Shown in pieces: positions 45,553-55,163 of a stretch of 64,000 bases of DNA. Where the stretch lies: contig NZ_JMLE01000008.1 of the NCBI RefSeq assembly GCF_000685965.1, positions 1 to 64,000 on the forward strand. The letters run 5' to 3'. Below the pieces are notes generated by a model. The model saw only the letters and a program-made list of their open reading frames with translations, made no database searches and had not been told where the DNA came from. The position numbers and the translations under genes are program-made. The DNA is from Arthrobacter sp. UNC362MFTsu5.1 (lineage in GTDB: Bacteria > Actinomycetota > Actinomycetes > Actinomycetales > Micrococcaceae). The stretch's first letter is position 1, and the number at the start of each line of letters is the position of its first letter.

Positions 45553-47346
45553 TCAGCATCTGAAGTAGGTGTTTCGCCGCGGGGTCTGGCGTGGGTCGAT
45601 GTGGGGTGGCGGGATGAACCAGGGGATCCCGGTTTTGACGTGGATCTGCCACTGTTCCTTGTGGATCAGGTGGTGGTGATGGCTGCAGAGCAGGGTGCCG
45701 TTGTCTGTGCTGGTGGTTCCGCCGTGTGACCAGTAGGTGATGTGGTGGGCTTCGCACCAGGGGGCGGGGATGGTGCAGCCGGGGAAGGTGCAGCCTTGGT
45801 CGCGTGCGGTGAGGGCTTTGCGGATGTGCGGCGGGAAGACCCGGGTGGTCCGTCCGATGTCGAGGATCCGTCCCTGGCTGCCGAGGAGGACGGGGATGAT
45901 GTCCGCGTCGCAGGCGATTTTGCGGACGATGGCGGGCGTGACGGGGCCGGTGAACGTGAAGGAGCCCGTCCCCGGGATGCCGGTGGCTGCGCGCATGCCT
46001 GTACCCGTGCCGGTGTCTGAAGTCTCGGTGGTGTGTTCGCGGTTCTCGAGCCGGGCGAGGAGGTGGCGGTAGTCGATGGTGACCATGACCTGGGGGCGGA
46101 GCCCGCCCGCGGCAGGAAGGCCGCCGGTGCTTAGTCCTGCTTTGACCGCATTGACGAGGCCGTCCAGGAGCTGCTGCGGGCGGGTCCGCTGGTCGAGGTC
46201 CGGCTCCGTGCCTCCGGAGCCGGTCGTGTCGCTGTCTCCGCCACCGCACTCGCCGCCACTGCCCTCGCCGCAACTGCCCTCACCGGTGCTTGGTTGGGTG
46301 CGGGGGTTGGTGGCGATGTTCATCGCGGTCAGCAGGTGTTCGGTTTGCTCGGTGGTGGCGAGGATTTCCATCCGCTGTAGTCCGCGGCGCGGCTGTCTGA
46401 TGAACACACCCTGACGCTGGCGGAGCTCTACCTCGGTGGGTTCGAATCCGTCCTGGTCGATGGCTTCGGTCCACTGCCGGGCGACGCGGGCGACGAAGTC
46501 GGTGTCGTGCTCCACCGCGGCCCGGGTCAAGGCGTGTTCCATCCGGGCTGTCACTCCCGCATCCGCGTGGTGGCCGGCCCGGTCCAGGGCGAGGGTGATG
46601 ATGGTCGCGGACCGGGACGCGACGGTCCCGGTGGCGACGGCGGCGGCGAGTTCGGGCCGTTCCGGTGGTTGGGGGTGGCCGGTGATGCCGGTGCGGGGCA
46701 GGAGCGTCTCGGCCAGCGCCAGCCGCCGTCGGGCCTCGCCGGCACCGATCCGCAACCGGGCACGCAGGAACTCGGTGGTGTTCCGGCAGCCGTCATCCGC
46801 CGGGTCCGGTTCTGGGGAGAGGTCCGGGGCGTCGTCGCTCACCGCCACCCCGGCAACCTGGTCCCCATCGGTTTGGCTCGTGTCCGTTTTACTGGTGGCC
46901 CAGCCGATCGGGCCGTGCACGGCGGTTGCTTCGCCCCACCCGGTGGTCCAACCAACCGTTGCACCCGAGCCCGCACCGGAGCCAGCCCGCGCAGCAGCAC
47001 TGGCCTCGCGCCGGGTCCGGTCCACTGCCCCGGCCGCAACCACCTGCAGGTATTCCATGTTCCGGGAGTGTTCCTCGACCCAGGCGGCAAAGTCAGCCGC
47101 CTCCCGGAAGCCCATCACCCCGGCGCGCTGGACCGCCGTCGAAGTGGCACTTGTGAACAGCTCAAGGCTCCGGGCGAGATCACCGGACCCACCGCCGTCG
47201 GACGCTAACGCGTGAGAAGGCTGCGCTCCGGCGGGCACGCTCCGCAGGCCCGGACCGGAAGCGGGCCGAAAAGCAGAAGCGCCGGCGGGCAATGCTACCC
47301 ACCGCATCGCCCCTCTTGCTTCTGCGAGTTCCCCCAAGACCTCCAT
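45553..47346 (-). CDS. DUF222 / HNH endonuclease-domain protein
   Basis: 597 residues. DUF222 (13E12-repeat type) fills the centre, and the C-terminus is an HNH module with CTFPGC, APWCEAHHITYWSHGG and HHHHLIHK. A Gly/Glu/Cys/Ser-rich spacer (GEGSCGEGSGGECGGGDSD) lies in the middle. These proteins are multicopy in actinobacteria and their role is unknown; some may be mobile. It is separate from the catabolic cluster, having no regulon site of its own. The ATG lacks a clear ribosome site, so the start is less sure. Confidence 0.85.
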   Translation of the reverse strand: MEVLGELAEARGAMRWVALPAGASAFRPASGPGLRSVPAGAQPSHALASDGGGSGDLARSLELFTSATSTAVQRAGVMGFREAADFAAWVEEHSRNMEYLQVVAAGAVDRTRREASAAARAGSGAGSGATVGWTTGWGEATAVHGPIGWATSKTDTSQTDGDQVAGVAVSDDAPDLSPEPDPADDGCRNTTEFLRARLRIGAGEARRRLALAETLLPRTGITGHPQPPERPELAAAVATGTVASRSATIITLALDRAGHHADAGVTARMEHALTRAAVEHDTDFVARVARQWTEAIDQDGFEPTEVELRQRQGVFIRQPRRGLQRMEILATTEQTEHLLTAMNIATNPRTQPSTGEGSCGEGSGGECGGGDSDTTGSGGTEPDLDQRTRPQQLLDGLVNAVKAGLSTGGLPAAGGLRPQVMVTIDYRHLLARLENREHTTETSDTGTGTGMRAATGIPGTGSFTFTGPVTPAIVRKIACDADIIPVLLGSQGRILDIGRTTRVFPPHIRKALTARDQGCTFPGCTIPAPWCEAHHITYWSHGGTTSTDNGTLLCSHHHHLIHKEQWQIHVKTGIPWFIPPPHIDPRQTPRRNTYFRC

Positions 47347-47430
47347 GGGATAACTCTGCCGCGAGGGTCCGACAATTTAGGCCGCGCAGTCCCGCCGCAA
47401 GCCCCGCAGTCCCGGCGCGAACCAGCCCGG

Positions 47431-47835
47431 CTACCTCGCGCCGTATTCCTCATCCGTCACGTGCTCGCCCCACGCTGTTTCCGGGCCTTCCTGGCCTTCG
47501 CCCAGGGCTTCCCACATGGCAAGGTGGCACATGAAGTGGTCAGCGGCGGCGCCGTGCCAGTGCTCTTCGCCCGGGGGCGTATAGATGGTGTCGCCCGGAC
47601 GGATCTCGATCACTTCGCCGCCGCGGGCCTGGACCAGGCCGCGGCCTTCGGTGACATGCAGGGTCTGGCCGTTCGCATGCGAGTGCCAGGCGGTGTGTGC
47701 GCCCGGGGCGAATCGGACCATGTTTACGCGCAGCTGCGAGGGTGCCTCGCCCTTGGCGATGACGTCGAACCAGACGTCGCCGGTGAACATGTCCGCCGGC
47801 CCCTTATTGCTTGGTGTGCTGGGCTGGATTTCCAA
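47431..47835 (-). CDS. Small single-domain cupin protein
   Basis: 134 residues from a TTG with GGAGG seven bases upstream; an ATG at 47853 would add six residues but lies before that ribosome site. The cupin has TAWHSHANGQTLHVTEG (H-x-H...) and TPPGEEHWHGA. This subfamily is often found beside carboxymuconolactone-decarboxylase-like proteins, as here (divergent, 180-base gap). Function is unknown, possibly redox or aldehyde detoxification. Confidence 0.85.
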   Translation of the reverse strand: MEIQPSTPSNKGPADMFTGDVWFDVIAKGEAPSQLRVNMVRFAPGAHTAWHSHANGQTLHVTEGRGLVQARGGEVIEIRPGDTIYTPPGEEHWHGAAADHFMCHLAMWEALGEGQEGPETAWGEHVTDEEYGAR

Positions 47836-48014
47836 CTGTTTTCCTCCATCCATGGTTACGCGCCCCTGTGGGGGCGGCTTTCCACTGCTCAACAATAGGA
47901 GCCTCACCGGGCTGCAGGGAGGCCCTGCCAGTACCTGTATCAACAGAACCTTCCGCGCTCAGCTGCAAAACGGTTTGCTGGATACGCAGCGAAAACTTCC
48001 TAAGGAGCACCACC

Positions 48015-48374
48015 ATGGCAACAGAGACCCCTTCGCGGGCCCAGCAGTTGATCGGCGACGTCGCGCCCAAGCTGGTCCAGCTCACCGACGATGTCCTGTT
48101 CGGCGATGTCTGGGAACGGCCCGGCCTCTCGCCCCGCGACCGCAGCCTGATCACCGTTGCTACGCTGACGGCGCTCTACCGCACCGGCCAGCTGCCGTCC
48201 CACCTGCGGCTGGCCCTCGCGAACGGCGTCACCGCCGACGAGCTGGTGGAGATGTTCACCCACCTTGCGTTCTACGCCGGCTGGCCCAATGCAATGACAG
48301 CCGTCATGGCGCTCAAGGAAGTACTGGCAGAACAACAGCCGGAAGAGCAGCCGACGACGGCGCACGCCGGCTAA
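48015..48374 (+). CDS. Carboxymuconolactone-decarboxylase-family protein
   Basis: 119 residues, all-helical AhpD-like fold (DRSLITVATLTALYRTGQLPSHLRLALANG). No CxxC peroxidase motif is visible, so it is nearer the decarboxylase-like subfamily of unknown function than AhpD. The ATG follows AAGGAGC. The stop is directly before a broken alcohol dehydrogenase. Its pairing with a cupin is common in bacteria. Confidence 0.88.
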   Translation: MATETPSRAQQLIGDVAPKLVQLTDDVLFGDVWERPGLSPRDRSLITVATLTALYRTGQLPSHLRLALANGVTADELVEMFTHLAFYAGWPNAMTAVMALKEVLAEQQPEEQPTTAHAG

Positions 48375-48376
48375 GC

Positions 48377-48676
48377 AGCGAACTCGGCGCCACGGACATC
48401 ATCGCCGCCGTGCGCGACGGCGGTGCCGTTGGTAGGGTGGGAGCTGCCCAGTACACCGATGTGCCCATGAATTTAGGCACCGTGATGCGCAATATCACCC
48501 TGACCGGCGGCGTGGCCCCGGCCCGGGCCTACATCGAAAAACTCATGCCGGACATTCCCTCGGGAACAATCCAGCCCGGCATGGTGTTTGACCACATTGT
48601 GGCCCTCGACGACGTCGCTGCCGGCTACCGCGCGATGGCCGACCGTACAGCGCTCAAAGTGCTCATCCGCCCCTAA
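48377..48676 (+). pseudogene. Remnant of a zinc-dependent alcohol dehydrogenase
   Basis: About 99 codons resemble the C-terminal part of MDR alcohol dehydrogenases: GGAVGRVGAAQYTDVP, then RAYIEKLMPDIPSGTIQPG and [17 protein letters not shown]. The whole N-terminal catalytic domain is missing. Moreover ELGATDIIA, from the start of the cofactor domain, is joined straight to AVRDGGAVGRVG, so an internal stretch of some 45 residues has also been lost. There is no start codon with a ribosome site. It lies in the gap between the decarboxylase-like gene and an intact alcohol dehydrogenase of a different subfamily. Confidence 0.8.
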
Positions 48677-48747
48677 CGCTGACGTTCACCCACCCACCGA
48701 ACCTCATACCCAACGAATCCAACGAACACCCAACATTGGAGAAGACA

Positions 48748-49791
48748 TTGCTTACCGCTAACGCTTACGCCGCACCGTCCGCTGACGGAGACCTCATCCC
48801 CACCACCATCGAACGCCGCGACGTCGGCCCCCACGATGTGCTGATCGATATCAGGTTTGCCGGCATCTGCCACTCGGACATCCACACGGTCCGCGGTGAC
48901 TGGGGACCCCAGCAGTACCCGCTGGCGCCCGGCCACGAAATCGCCGGAATCGTCACCGAAGTGGGCGCTGAAGTCACCAAGCACACCGTCGGCGACCGCG
49001 TCGGCGTCGGCTGCATGGTGAATTCCTGCCGCGAATGCGTCAACTGCCAGAAGGGCGAGGAACAGTACTGCCTCAAGGGCAACACCGGCACCTACGGTGC
49101 AGTGGACCGCGACGGAACCATCACCCAGGGCGGCTACTCCACCCACGTCGTGGTGACCGAAGACTTCGTGGTCCGGATCCCCGAGGGCATCGAGCTCGAC
49201 GTCGCCGCGCCGCTGCTCTGCGCCGGCATCACCACCTACTCGCCGCTGCGCCACTGGGGCGCCGGCCCCGGCAAGAAGGTGGCCATCGTCGGACTTGGCG
49301 GCCTGGGCCACATGGCCGTCAAGATCGCGCACGCCATGGGCGCCGAGGTCACCGTGCTGTCCCAGTCACTCAAGAAGCAGGAAGACGGCCTGAAGCTGGG
49401 CGCCGACCACTACTACGCCACCAGCGACGAGAACACCTTCGCCGACCTGGCAGGCAGCTTCGACCTGATCATCAACACCGTCAGCGCCTCGATCGACATC
49501 AGCTCCTACCTGCAGCTGCTGACCCTCGACGGCACGCTGGTAAACGTCGGTGCTCCGGCGGAACCGCTCCCGGTGAACGCGTTCGCGCTCATCGGCGGCC
49601 GCCGCTCCTTCGCCGGTTCAATGATCGGCGGCATCCGCGAGACCCAGGAAATGCTCGACTTCTGCGCCGAGCACAACCTCGGTGCCGAGATTGAAGTCAT
49701 TCCGGCCGAGAAGATCAACGAAGCCTACGAACGCGTCCTGGCCTCCGACGTCCGGTACCGCTTTGTGATCGACACCGCGACGCTCAGCTAG
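48748..49791 (+). CDS. Zinc-dependent NAD(P) alcohol dehydrogenase (YahK/cinnamyl-type)
   Basis: 347 residues. Catalytic zinc ligands lie in [10 protein letters not shown] and PGHEIAG, the four structural-zinc cysteines in [15 protein letters not shown], and the cofactor loop in [13 protein letters not shown]. This subfamily reduces a wide range of aldehydes with NADPH. The TTG at 48748 is six bases after GGAG, which makes it better than the TTG at 48736 that contains that ribosome site. A strong terminator follows. Confidence 0.93.
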   Translation: MLTANAYAAPSADGDLIPTTIERRDVGPHDVLIDIRFAGICHSDIHTVRGDWGPQQYPLAPGHEIAGIVTEVGAEVTKHTVGDRVGVGCMVNSCRECVNCQKGEEQYCLKGNTGTYGAVDRDGTITQGGYSTHVVVTEDFVVRIPEGIELDVAAPLLCAGITTYSPLRHWGAGPGKKVAIVGLGGLGHMAVKIAHAMGAEVTVLSQSLKKQEDGLKLGADHYYATSDENTFADLAGSFDLIINTVSASIDISSYLQLLTLDGTLVNVGAPAEPLPVNAFALIGGRRSFAGSMIGGIRETQEMLDFCAEHNLGAEIEVIPAEKINEAYERVLASDVRYRFVIDTATLS

Positions 49792-49830
49792 CCCAGGCCG
49801 CGTCAGCGACCCCACGCGGTAACAACCGAA

Positions 49831-49864
49831 AGCAGCGCCGTCCTCAGGAGAGGGCGGCGCTGCT
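49831..49864 (+). terminator. Strong terminator after the alcohol dehydrogenase
   Basis: Stem of 15 bp with one G-T pair (AGCAGCGCCG at 49831-49840 with CGGCGCTGCT at 49855-49864) and loop AGGA, then TTGT. Since the next gene is convergent it may serve both. Confidence 0.85.
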
Positions 49865-49895
49865 TTGTGCCATTACCGTTTCGCCGGCGGCACAG

Positions 49896-52800
49896 CTACC
49901 CGGCGGTCATCACATGCGTGAAGTGGTCGTAGCGGAGGGTGAGGGGACCACCCTTGTGCGCCAGGCTGATGTTGGCGCCGTTGGGCGAGCCGCCGGCGCC
50001 GTAGCTGACATCCCACGACCGGTTCAGGGCTGCCTTGAACTCGTAGTTTCCGGCGGCCAGGTCCGCGGACAGCTTCCACACAAGGTCGGCCGGGTCGAGT
50101 TTCAGCTGCGCCTGGTCGCAGGCGGGCATCCAGTCCTCCGGGCAGCCGAGCTCGGAGTTCATGCTTCCCGCTGCTGCCACAGCCCCGGGCTGCTGGGAGG
50201 CGTAGGCCGGGCTCAGCACATGCGTGGTGTGGTCGTAGCGGAACGTCACGGCACCGCCCGGATGCTCCAGCACGATGTTCCCGCCGTTCAGCGCACCGCC
50301 GGCGCCGTAGTTCTCGTCCCACTTGCCGTTGAGTGCCGCCTTGAACTCGTACGTTCCCGCCGGCAGGTTAGGCACTGTGAGGCGCCAGACCTTGTCCGCC
50401 GGGTCCAATGTCATAAAGGCCTTTCCGCACGCAGGCTGCCAGTCGCCCGGGCACCCCATTTCCGAGTTCAGGCTGCCCGCCACGGTCACGGAGTCCGGCT
50501 GCGGGATCTCCCCGGCCACCACGGTGCGGATATCGCTCACCACGTTCTCCGCGCCCGGAACGGACATGGTGGCCCGGTATCGGACTTTGGTTCCGTCTGC
50601 CAGGCCCAGGGCCGAAAGGTCGTCGAAGACCGTGTACGCGGGCGAGGAACTGTCTGATCCGATCGGAGTCCATTCGCCGCCGTCCACACTGCGGCCGAAG
50701 CTGACCGTGTAGTCAGCCTTTTCCGGGCTGGCCGTGGCACTGACTTCCACCTTGCCGTCCACGCTGCTGCCCTCTGCCGGCTTCTGCATGGCCAGGACCG
50801 GGGCGGGTACGGTGCCGCTGCGTGCGGCGCTGAGCGAGGTGTTTCCGCCGTTGTCGAGGACAACAGCCCGGTATTCCACAGCGGTGCCGGGGTTCAGCCC
50901 GGTGACGTCGTGGAACACCTGGTACGGGGCGGTATCGTCCGTTCCGATCGGTTCCCATTCTCCGCCCGCGGTCCGCGCCTGGAAGGTGACCTCGTAGAAC
51001 GAGGAACCGTCGACGTCGGCCGCCACCCGGATCCTGCCGTTGTCGCCTTCCGCCGTGGCCGGCTGCTGAAGGGCGACGGCGGGAGCCGCTTTGGAGCGGG
51101 GGATCCGCCCTGACGATTCGTACACCACTGCGGACAGCGGCGGAACGGTGACGGTGAGCTTGCCGTCGTCGGCCGTCTTGACCTCTGCGGCGGTAGCCGC
51201 GTCGCCTGTGCCGCCGTAAATTCGGGTGTAGCTGCGTTTGGCGATGTAGGTGGGCACCGCGGCGGTCTGCGCGGACCCGCTGTTGTTCACTGCCACGACG
51301 TACTCCCGCTGGTCCTTCGCGTCAGTGCGGGAGAACGCGTAGATTCCCTGGCCCTGGGCGGCATAACGGTTCTGGTGGGCGCCGTTGCGCAGTGCCGGGT
51401 GCTCGGCGGTCAGCGCGGCGAGCTCGCTGATCTTGCTGTAGAGCGGGTGGCCGGTATCAAAATTGTCCGTCGCGTGGCTGGCATCGGTGCCCAGCAGGTC
51501 GTCGTCCAAGTATTCCGGCACCTTGCTGGCGAAGAGGGTCTGGCGCGCATCCTGGTCCCCGCCGGGACCGGTGAAGCCCTGCTCGTCCCCGTAGTACACC
51601 ACCGGGTTGCCGCGCGAGAAGTACATCAGTTCGTGGGCCAGCCGGTCGCGGGCAACGCGTTCGGCGTCGTCCGCGCGAGGGTTGTCCGCGGCGATGAAGC
51701 TGCCGATCCGGCCCATGTCGTGGTTGCCCAGGAACGTGGGGAGTTCGTAGACGTTGGAGTCGGCATCCGTGTACCAGTCGTCCCCGGCGAAGAACGTCTC
51801 CAGCTGGCTGGCGGACTGGCTGCGGGAGGCAAAGTTCCGGGCTGCGTCCTGGAACGGGAAGTCCAGCACGGCCTGCATCTTGTTGCGGGTGGTGAACTGC
51901 GAGGTGAAGCTCTTGGAGGTGTCGAAGACCTCGCCGAACATAAAGAACTCGTCCTTGCCCTGTGCCTTGGCGTATTCGAGGACCTCGGGCCCGAACTTTT
52001 GCCAGAACTCGTCGTTCACGTGCTTCATGGTGTCGATCCGGAAGCCGTCAACCCCGAAATCCTTGATCCAGTCTTCGTAGACCTTCGTCATGCCGTCCAC
52101 GACTTCAGGGTTCTCCGTGAAGAGGTCGTCCAGCCCGAAGAAATCACCGTAGAAGGAGTCCTCGCCCTGGAAAGTGGTGTCGCCGCGGTTGTGATACAGC
52201 GCGGGGTTGTTGAGCCAGTCCGGCACCTTGAGGTGTTCTTCGCTTTTCTCCAAGACCGGCGTGTAAGGGAACGACGTGGACGGGTCCAGTTCCGGGAACG
52301 TGTCCGTTCCGGCGTAGTCGCGGTCGTCGAACACCTCGCCGGCCGCTGTTTTGTAGGGCGCGGCGTCCTTGGAGACGTATGGCTTGCGCGCGCCGTCTTT
52401 GTAGCCAATCACGTCCGCTGTGTGGTTGGTGATGATGTCGAAATAGACCTTCATCCCGCGTGCATGCGCCTCGTCGATCAGTGCTTTCAGCTCGGCGTTG
52501 GTGCCCAGGTGCGGGTCGATCTGGGTGAAGTCCGTGACCCAGTACCCGTGGTACCCGGCCGACTTGTCCTCCGTCTGGACTGCCTTGTTCTTAAAACTGG
52601 GCGTCAGCCAGATGGATGTGGTGCCCAGGCCCTGGATGTAGTCGATCTTGTCGAGCAGGCCTTTGAGGTCGCCGCCGTTGTAGAAGCCCTTCTTCGTCGG
52701 GTCGAAGCCGGAAACCATCGGGTCGCTGCCCAGCCCGCCGTCGTCGTTCGCGGTGCTTCCGTTGCTGAAGCGGTCCGCCATCACGAAGTAGAAGTTCTCA

Positions 52801-52982
52801 TCCGTCACCGGCGCCCGGAGCGAGTGGGAGGCCGCCGGTGCGCCGGGGTCTTTCGGCTGCGGCGCCGCATGGGCCGGGGCGGCCAGCGAGGCGGCGGCAA
52901 CCAGTGCTGCGACCACCGCGGCGACGCCTCTGGCGTGCTGCCTGCAGGGTGGATTCTTGTGGTGTGGACTGCGGAAAAACAC
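49896..52982 (-). CDS. Secreted multidomain alpha-amylase (GH13) with X25-type modules
   Basis: 1028 residues from a GTG; the start was chosen because it yields a signal peptide ending APAHA-AP near residue 38. The GH13 barrel carries GYWVTDFTQIDPHLG, the nucleophile D317 (GFRID), acid E351 (FGEVFD) and D422 (GNHDMG). Two Ig/Fn3-like domains (about residues 635-825) are followed by two tandem modules of about 100 residues, each starting with (L/M)NSE(M/L)GCP-x-DW-x-PAC, resembling pullulanase X25 modules. It would degrade starch outside the cell. A cre-like operator lies 82 bases upstream. Confidence 0.92.
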   Translation of the reverse strand: MFFRSPHHKNPPCRQHARGVAAVVAALVAAASLAAPAHAAPQPKDPGAPAASHSLRAPVTDENFYFVMADRFSNGSTANDDGGLGSDPMVSGFDPTKKGFYNGGDLKGLLDKIDYIQGLGTTSIWLTPSFKNKAVQTEDKSAGYHGYWVTDFTQIDPHLGTNAELKALIDEAHARGMKVYFDIITNHTADVIGYKDGARKPYVSKDAAPYKTAAGEVFDDRDYAGTDTFPELDPSTSFPYTPVLEKSEEHLKVPDWLNNPALYHNRGDTTFQGEDSFYGDFFGLDDLFTENPEVVDGMTKVYEDWIKDFGVDGFRIDTMKHVNDEFWQKFGPEVLEYAKAQGKDEFFMFGEVFDTSKSFTSQFTTRNKMQAVLDFPFQDAARNFASRSQSASQLETFFAGDDWYTDADSNVYELPTFLGNHDMGRIGSFIAADNPRADDAERVARDRLAHELMYFSRGNPVVYYGDEQGFTGPGGDQDARQTLFASKVPEYLDDDLLGTDASHATDNFDTGHPLYSKISELAALTAEHPALRNGAHQNRYAAQGQGIYAFSRTDAKDQREYVVAVNNSGSAQTAAVPTYIAKRSYTRIYGGTGDAATAAEVKTADDGKLTVTVPPLSAVVYESSGRIPRSKAAPAVALQQPATAEGDNGRIRVAADVDGSSFYEVTFQARTAGGEWEPIGTDDTAPYQVFHDVTGLNPGTAVEYRAVVLDNGGNTSLSAARSGTVPAPVLAMQKPAEGSSVDGKVEVSATASPEKADYTVSFGRSVDGGEWTPIGSDSSSPAYTVFDDLSALGLADGTKVRYRATMSVPGAENVVSDIRTVVAGEIPQPDSVTVAGSLNSEMGCPGDWQPACGKAFMTLDPADKVWRLTVPNLPAGTYEFKAALNGKWDENYGAGGALNGGNIVLEHPGGAVTFRYDHTTHVLSPAYASQQPGAVAAAGSMNSELGCPEDWMPACDQAQLKLDPADLVWKLSADLAAGNYEFKAALNRSWDVSYGAGGSPNGANISLAHKGGPLTLRYDHFTHVMTAG

Positions 52983-53063
52983 GATAAGGAGACCTTCCGG
53001 AGAGCGACGGTGCTGTTGTGAAGGATGATGCTGGAGTGCGGCATCTGAGAGCCAAGTCACAAC

Positions 53064-53077
53064 TGTAAGCGCTTGCA
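53064..53077. promoter_or_regulatory. cre/LacI-type operator upstream of the amylase
   Basis: TGTAAGCGCTTGCA, a 14-bp near-perfect palindrome with the AAGCGCTT core of LacI/GalR and CcpA-type sites. It fits the known control of amylase genes by sugar-responsive LacI-family regulators. The LacI gene at the left of this window has a different palindrome, so another regulator is expected. Confidence 0.8.
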
Positions 53078-53169
53078 CCGACTTTTTCCAGCTAATCCCA
53101 AGGTTGCTTTGTATCCGCTCCCGTTGGGTAGCATGAAACCCACCGACCCGCAGCTGAGGGAGCCTGCTC

Positions 53170-54093
53170 TTGCCGCCAGAACGCTCATTCCGGCCCCGCT
53201 TGACCGGTTCGGCCGGCTTTCAGGAAGACGCCGTCCGCCGCCTCAGGGCCGCGGGCTGCGTGTTCGCCGAGGAGGAGGCCGGACTGCTGACGGACGCCGC
53301 CGCCTCGGCTGCGGAACTGGAAACCATGATCGGACGGCGCGCGGCCGGCTTGCCGCTGGAACACATCCTCGGCTGGGTGGAATTCTGCGGACTCCGCATC
53401 GGCGTGGCCAGCGGAGTGTTTGTGCCCCGCCGCCGCACCGAGTTCCTGGTCCGGCAGGCGGAGCTGCTGCTCCGCGCGCACGAAGGCGCGCACGAAGGCG
53501 CGACCTCCGAAGGCGCGACTTCCGGTGGAGGCACGCACGACGGCGGGCGGCGCACCGCGGGGAGGGCCGTCGTCGTGGACCTGTGCTGCGGTTCCGGAGC
53601 CGTGGGGGTGGCGCTGGCGGCCCGGGTGACCGGAATCGAACTGCATGCCTCGGATCTGGATCCGGCCGCAGTGCTGTGCGCCAAAGGCAACATCGAGCCG
53701 GTGGGCGGGCACGTCCACGAGGGTGATCTCTTCGAACCGCTGCCGCCCGGACTGAGGGGCCGCATCGCCGTCGTGATGGCCAACGCACCCTACGTGCCCA
53801 CTGCGGCGATCGGAACCATGCCGCCGGAAGCCCGCACGCACGAACCGCGGATGTCGCTGGACGGCGGTCCGGACGGGCTGGACATCCAGCGCAGGGTCAT
53901 CGCGGAGGCGCCGGCCTGGCTTGGCCCGGGCGGGCACGTGCTGATCGAGACGAGCCGGGGGCAGGCGCGCCGGACTATCGGGCTCATGCGGCGGGCAGGA
54001 CTGACCGCCAGGCTGGCCAGCGACCCGGAGCTGGACGCCACAGTAGCGATCGGCGCAGCCTCTATCGGCGACGCGGCCCAGAACCGGCGGTAG
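53170..54093 (+). CDS. PrmC-related protein N5-glutamine methyltransferase (putative)
   Basis: 307 residues. SAM-binding VVDLCCGSGAVGVAL near residue 136 and NAPYVP near residue 208 in place of the NPPY of PrmC/HemK; NAPY is seen in the PrmC-related actinobacterial subfamily (TIGR03704). Residues about 104-123 are a short repeat (HEGAHEGATSEGATSGGG) from a DNA tandem repeat at 53475-53525. It starts at TTG seven bases after GGGAG. It need not methylate release factors; the target is unknown. Confidence 0.85.
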   Translation: MPPERSFRPRLTGSAGFQEDAVRRLRAAGCVFAEEEAGLLTDAAASAAELETMIGRRAAGLPLEHILGWVEFCGLRIGVASGVFVPRRRTEFLVRQAELLLRAHEGAHEGATSEGATSGGGTHDGGRRTAGRAVVVDLCCGSGAVGVALAARVTGIELHASDLDPAAVLCAKGNIEPVGGHVHEGDLFEPLPPGLRGRIAVVMANAPYVPTAAIGTMPPEARTHEPRMSLDGGPDGLDIQRRVIAEAPAWLGPGGHVLIETSRGQARRTIGLMRRAGLTARLASDPELDATVAIGAASIGDAAQNRR

Positions 54094-54094
54094 C

Positions 54095-55150
54095 TCAGAA
54101 TCCGGCGGCGGCGGGTTCCTCGGCAGCCCGCTGTGATCCCGCAAGCAGGTCAGAGTAGAACCGGAGGTACTCCTGGACCATCCGCTGGGAACTGAAGCGT
54201 TGCTCGGCCGCACGCCGGCAGTCGCTGCGGCGCAGCCAGCCGGCGCCCTGAAGTGCCTCCGCGAGGGCCTCGACGCTGTCCGCCAGGAACCCTGTTTCGC
54301 CGTCGTTGATGATTTCCGGAGCGGACCCCCGGCGGGTGGCCACCACCGGTGTGCCGGCGGCGAGGGCCTCAATCATCACCATTCCGAACGGTTCCGGCCA
54401 TTGGATCGGGTTCAGGAGGGCCACGGACTCGCCCAGGAGCTGGAATTTGTCCGCCGTCCCCAGCTCGCCGAGGTATTCAACGTCCGCGCCCAGGAGGGGT
54501 TCGATCACGTCGTGGAAGTAGTCCAGCTCAAACGGCTCCCGCATCTTCGCGCCGATCCGCAACGGAATGCCCGCCCGGCGCGCCACCATGATGGCCTGCA
54601 GGAGGCCCTTGTTCGGATGCATCCGCCCCAGGAAGCACGCACCGCCGTTGTGCGACGGGCTGTACCGGATACCCCGGACGTCAATCCCGTGGTGGATGAC
54701 CGCGTCCACCTTAACGCCGCGGGCCGTGGAAGCCTGATGGTGCGAGATGGCAACGAGTGCTGTCTCCCGTTGCATGGCACGGTAGATCAGCGTGAGTTCG
54801 TCGTCGAAAGGCCCGTGCAGGGTGGCGGCGCGGGGAACGTCGGGCATCTCCCGCTGGCACAGCGGTCCCAGCAGCGTGTGGTCGTGGATGATGTCCACGT
54901 CCGCCATGGATTCGTAGGCGCGCAGGACATGCAGGATCTCCTGCCTCCCCGAGTCCATGCTGAGTTCGGACGAGTCGGAGAGCCCCGCAACCCTCGGAAC
55001 GGGACAGGTGCTGTCGCTCGAGGCGGCAAGCACAACGTCGTGCCCTGCCTCCGCGAGCCCCGCAGCAAGGGTGTGGACCACGGATTCCGTCCCGCCGTAG
55101 CTCGGCGGGGGAACGGGGATCCATGGTGGTGCCAGGATGCCAATACGCAT
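54095..55150 (-). CDS. Family-4 glycosyltransferase (GT4)
   Basis: 351 residues. The N-terminal PPSYGGTESVVHTLAAGLAEAGHDV is typical of GT-B enzymes, and the C-terminal EPFGMVMIEALAAGTPVVATRRGSAPEI holds the nucleotide-sugar E-x7-E motif. The ATG follows GGAGG. It starts 13 bases after the amylo-glucosidase gene on the same strand, so the pair form an operon. The acceptor is unknown; trehalose or glycogen-like metabolism is suggested by the partner. Confidence 0.9.
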   Translation of the reverse strand: MRIGILAPPWIPVPPPSYGGTESVVHTLAAGLAEAGHDVVLAASSDSTCPVPRVAGLSDSSELSMDSGRQEILHVLRAYESMADVDIIHDHTLLGPLCQREMPDVPRAATLHGPFDDELTLIYRAMQRETALVAISHHQASTARGVKVDAVIHHGIDVRGIRYSPSHNGGACFLGRMHPNKGLLQAIMVARRAGIPLRIGAKMREPFELDYFHDVIEPLLGADVEYLGELGTADKFQLLGESVALLNPIQWPEPFGMVMIEALAAGTPVVATRRGSAPEIINDGETGFLADSVEALAEALQGAGWLRRSDCRRAAEQRFSSQRMVQEYLRFYSDLLAGSQRAAEEPAAAGF

Positions 55151-55163
55151 GTTGCCTCCTACA

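Noticed and set aside
45553..47346. DUF222-HNH gene considered as part of a mobile intron or defence system
   Set aside because: No reverse transcriptase, recombinase, toxin or intron structure nearby; this family is widespread as single genes.
53475..53525. Short GAAGGCGCG-type repeats in the PrmC-like gene, considered as a possible CRISPR or mobile trace
   Set aside because: They are in-frame coding repeats (EGAHEGATSEGAT) with no spacers or cas genes.
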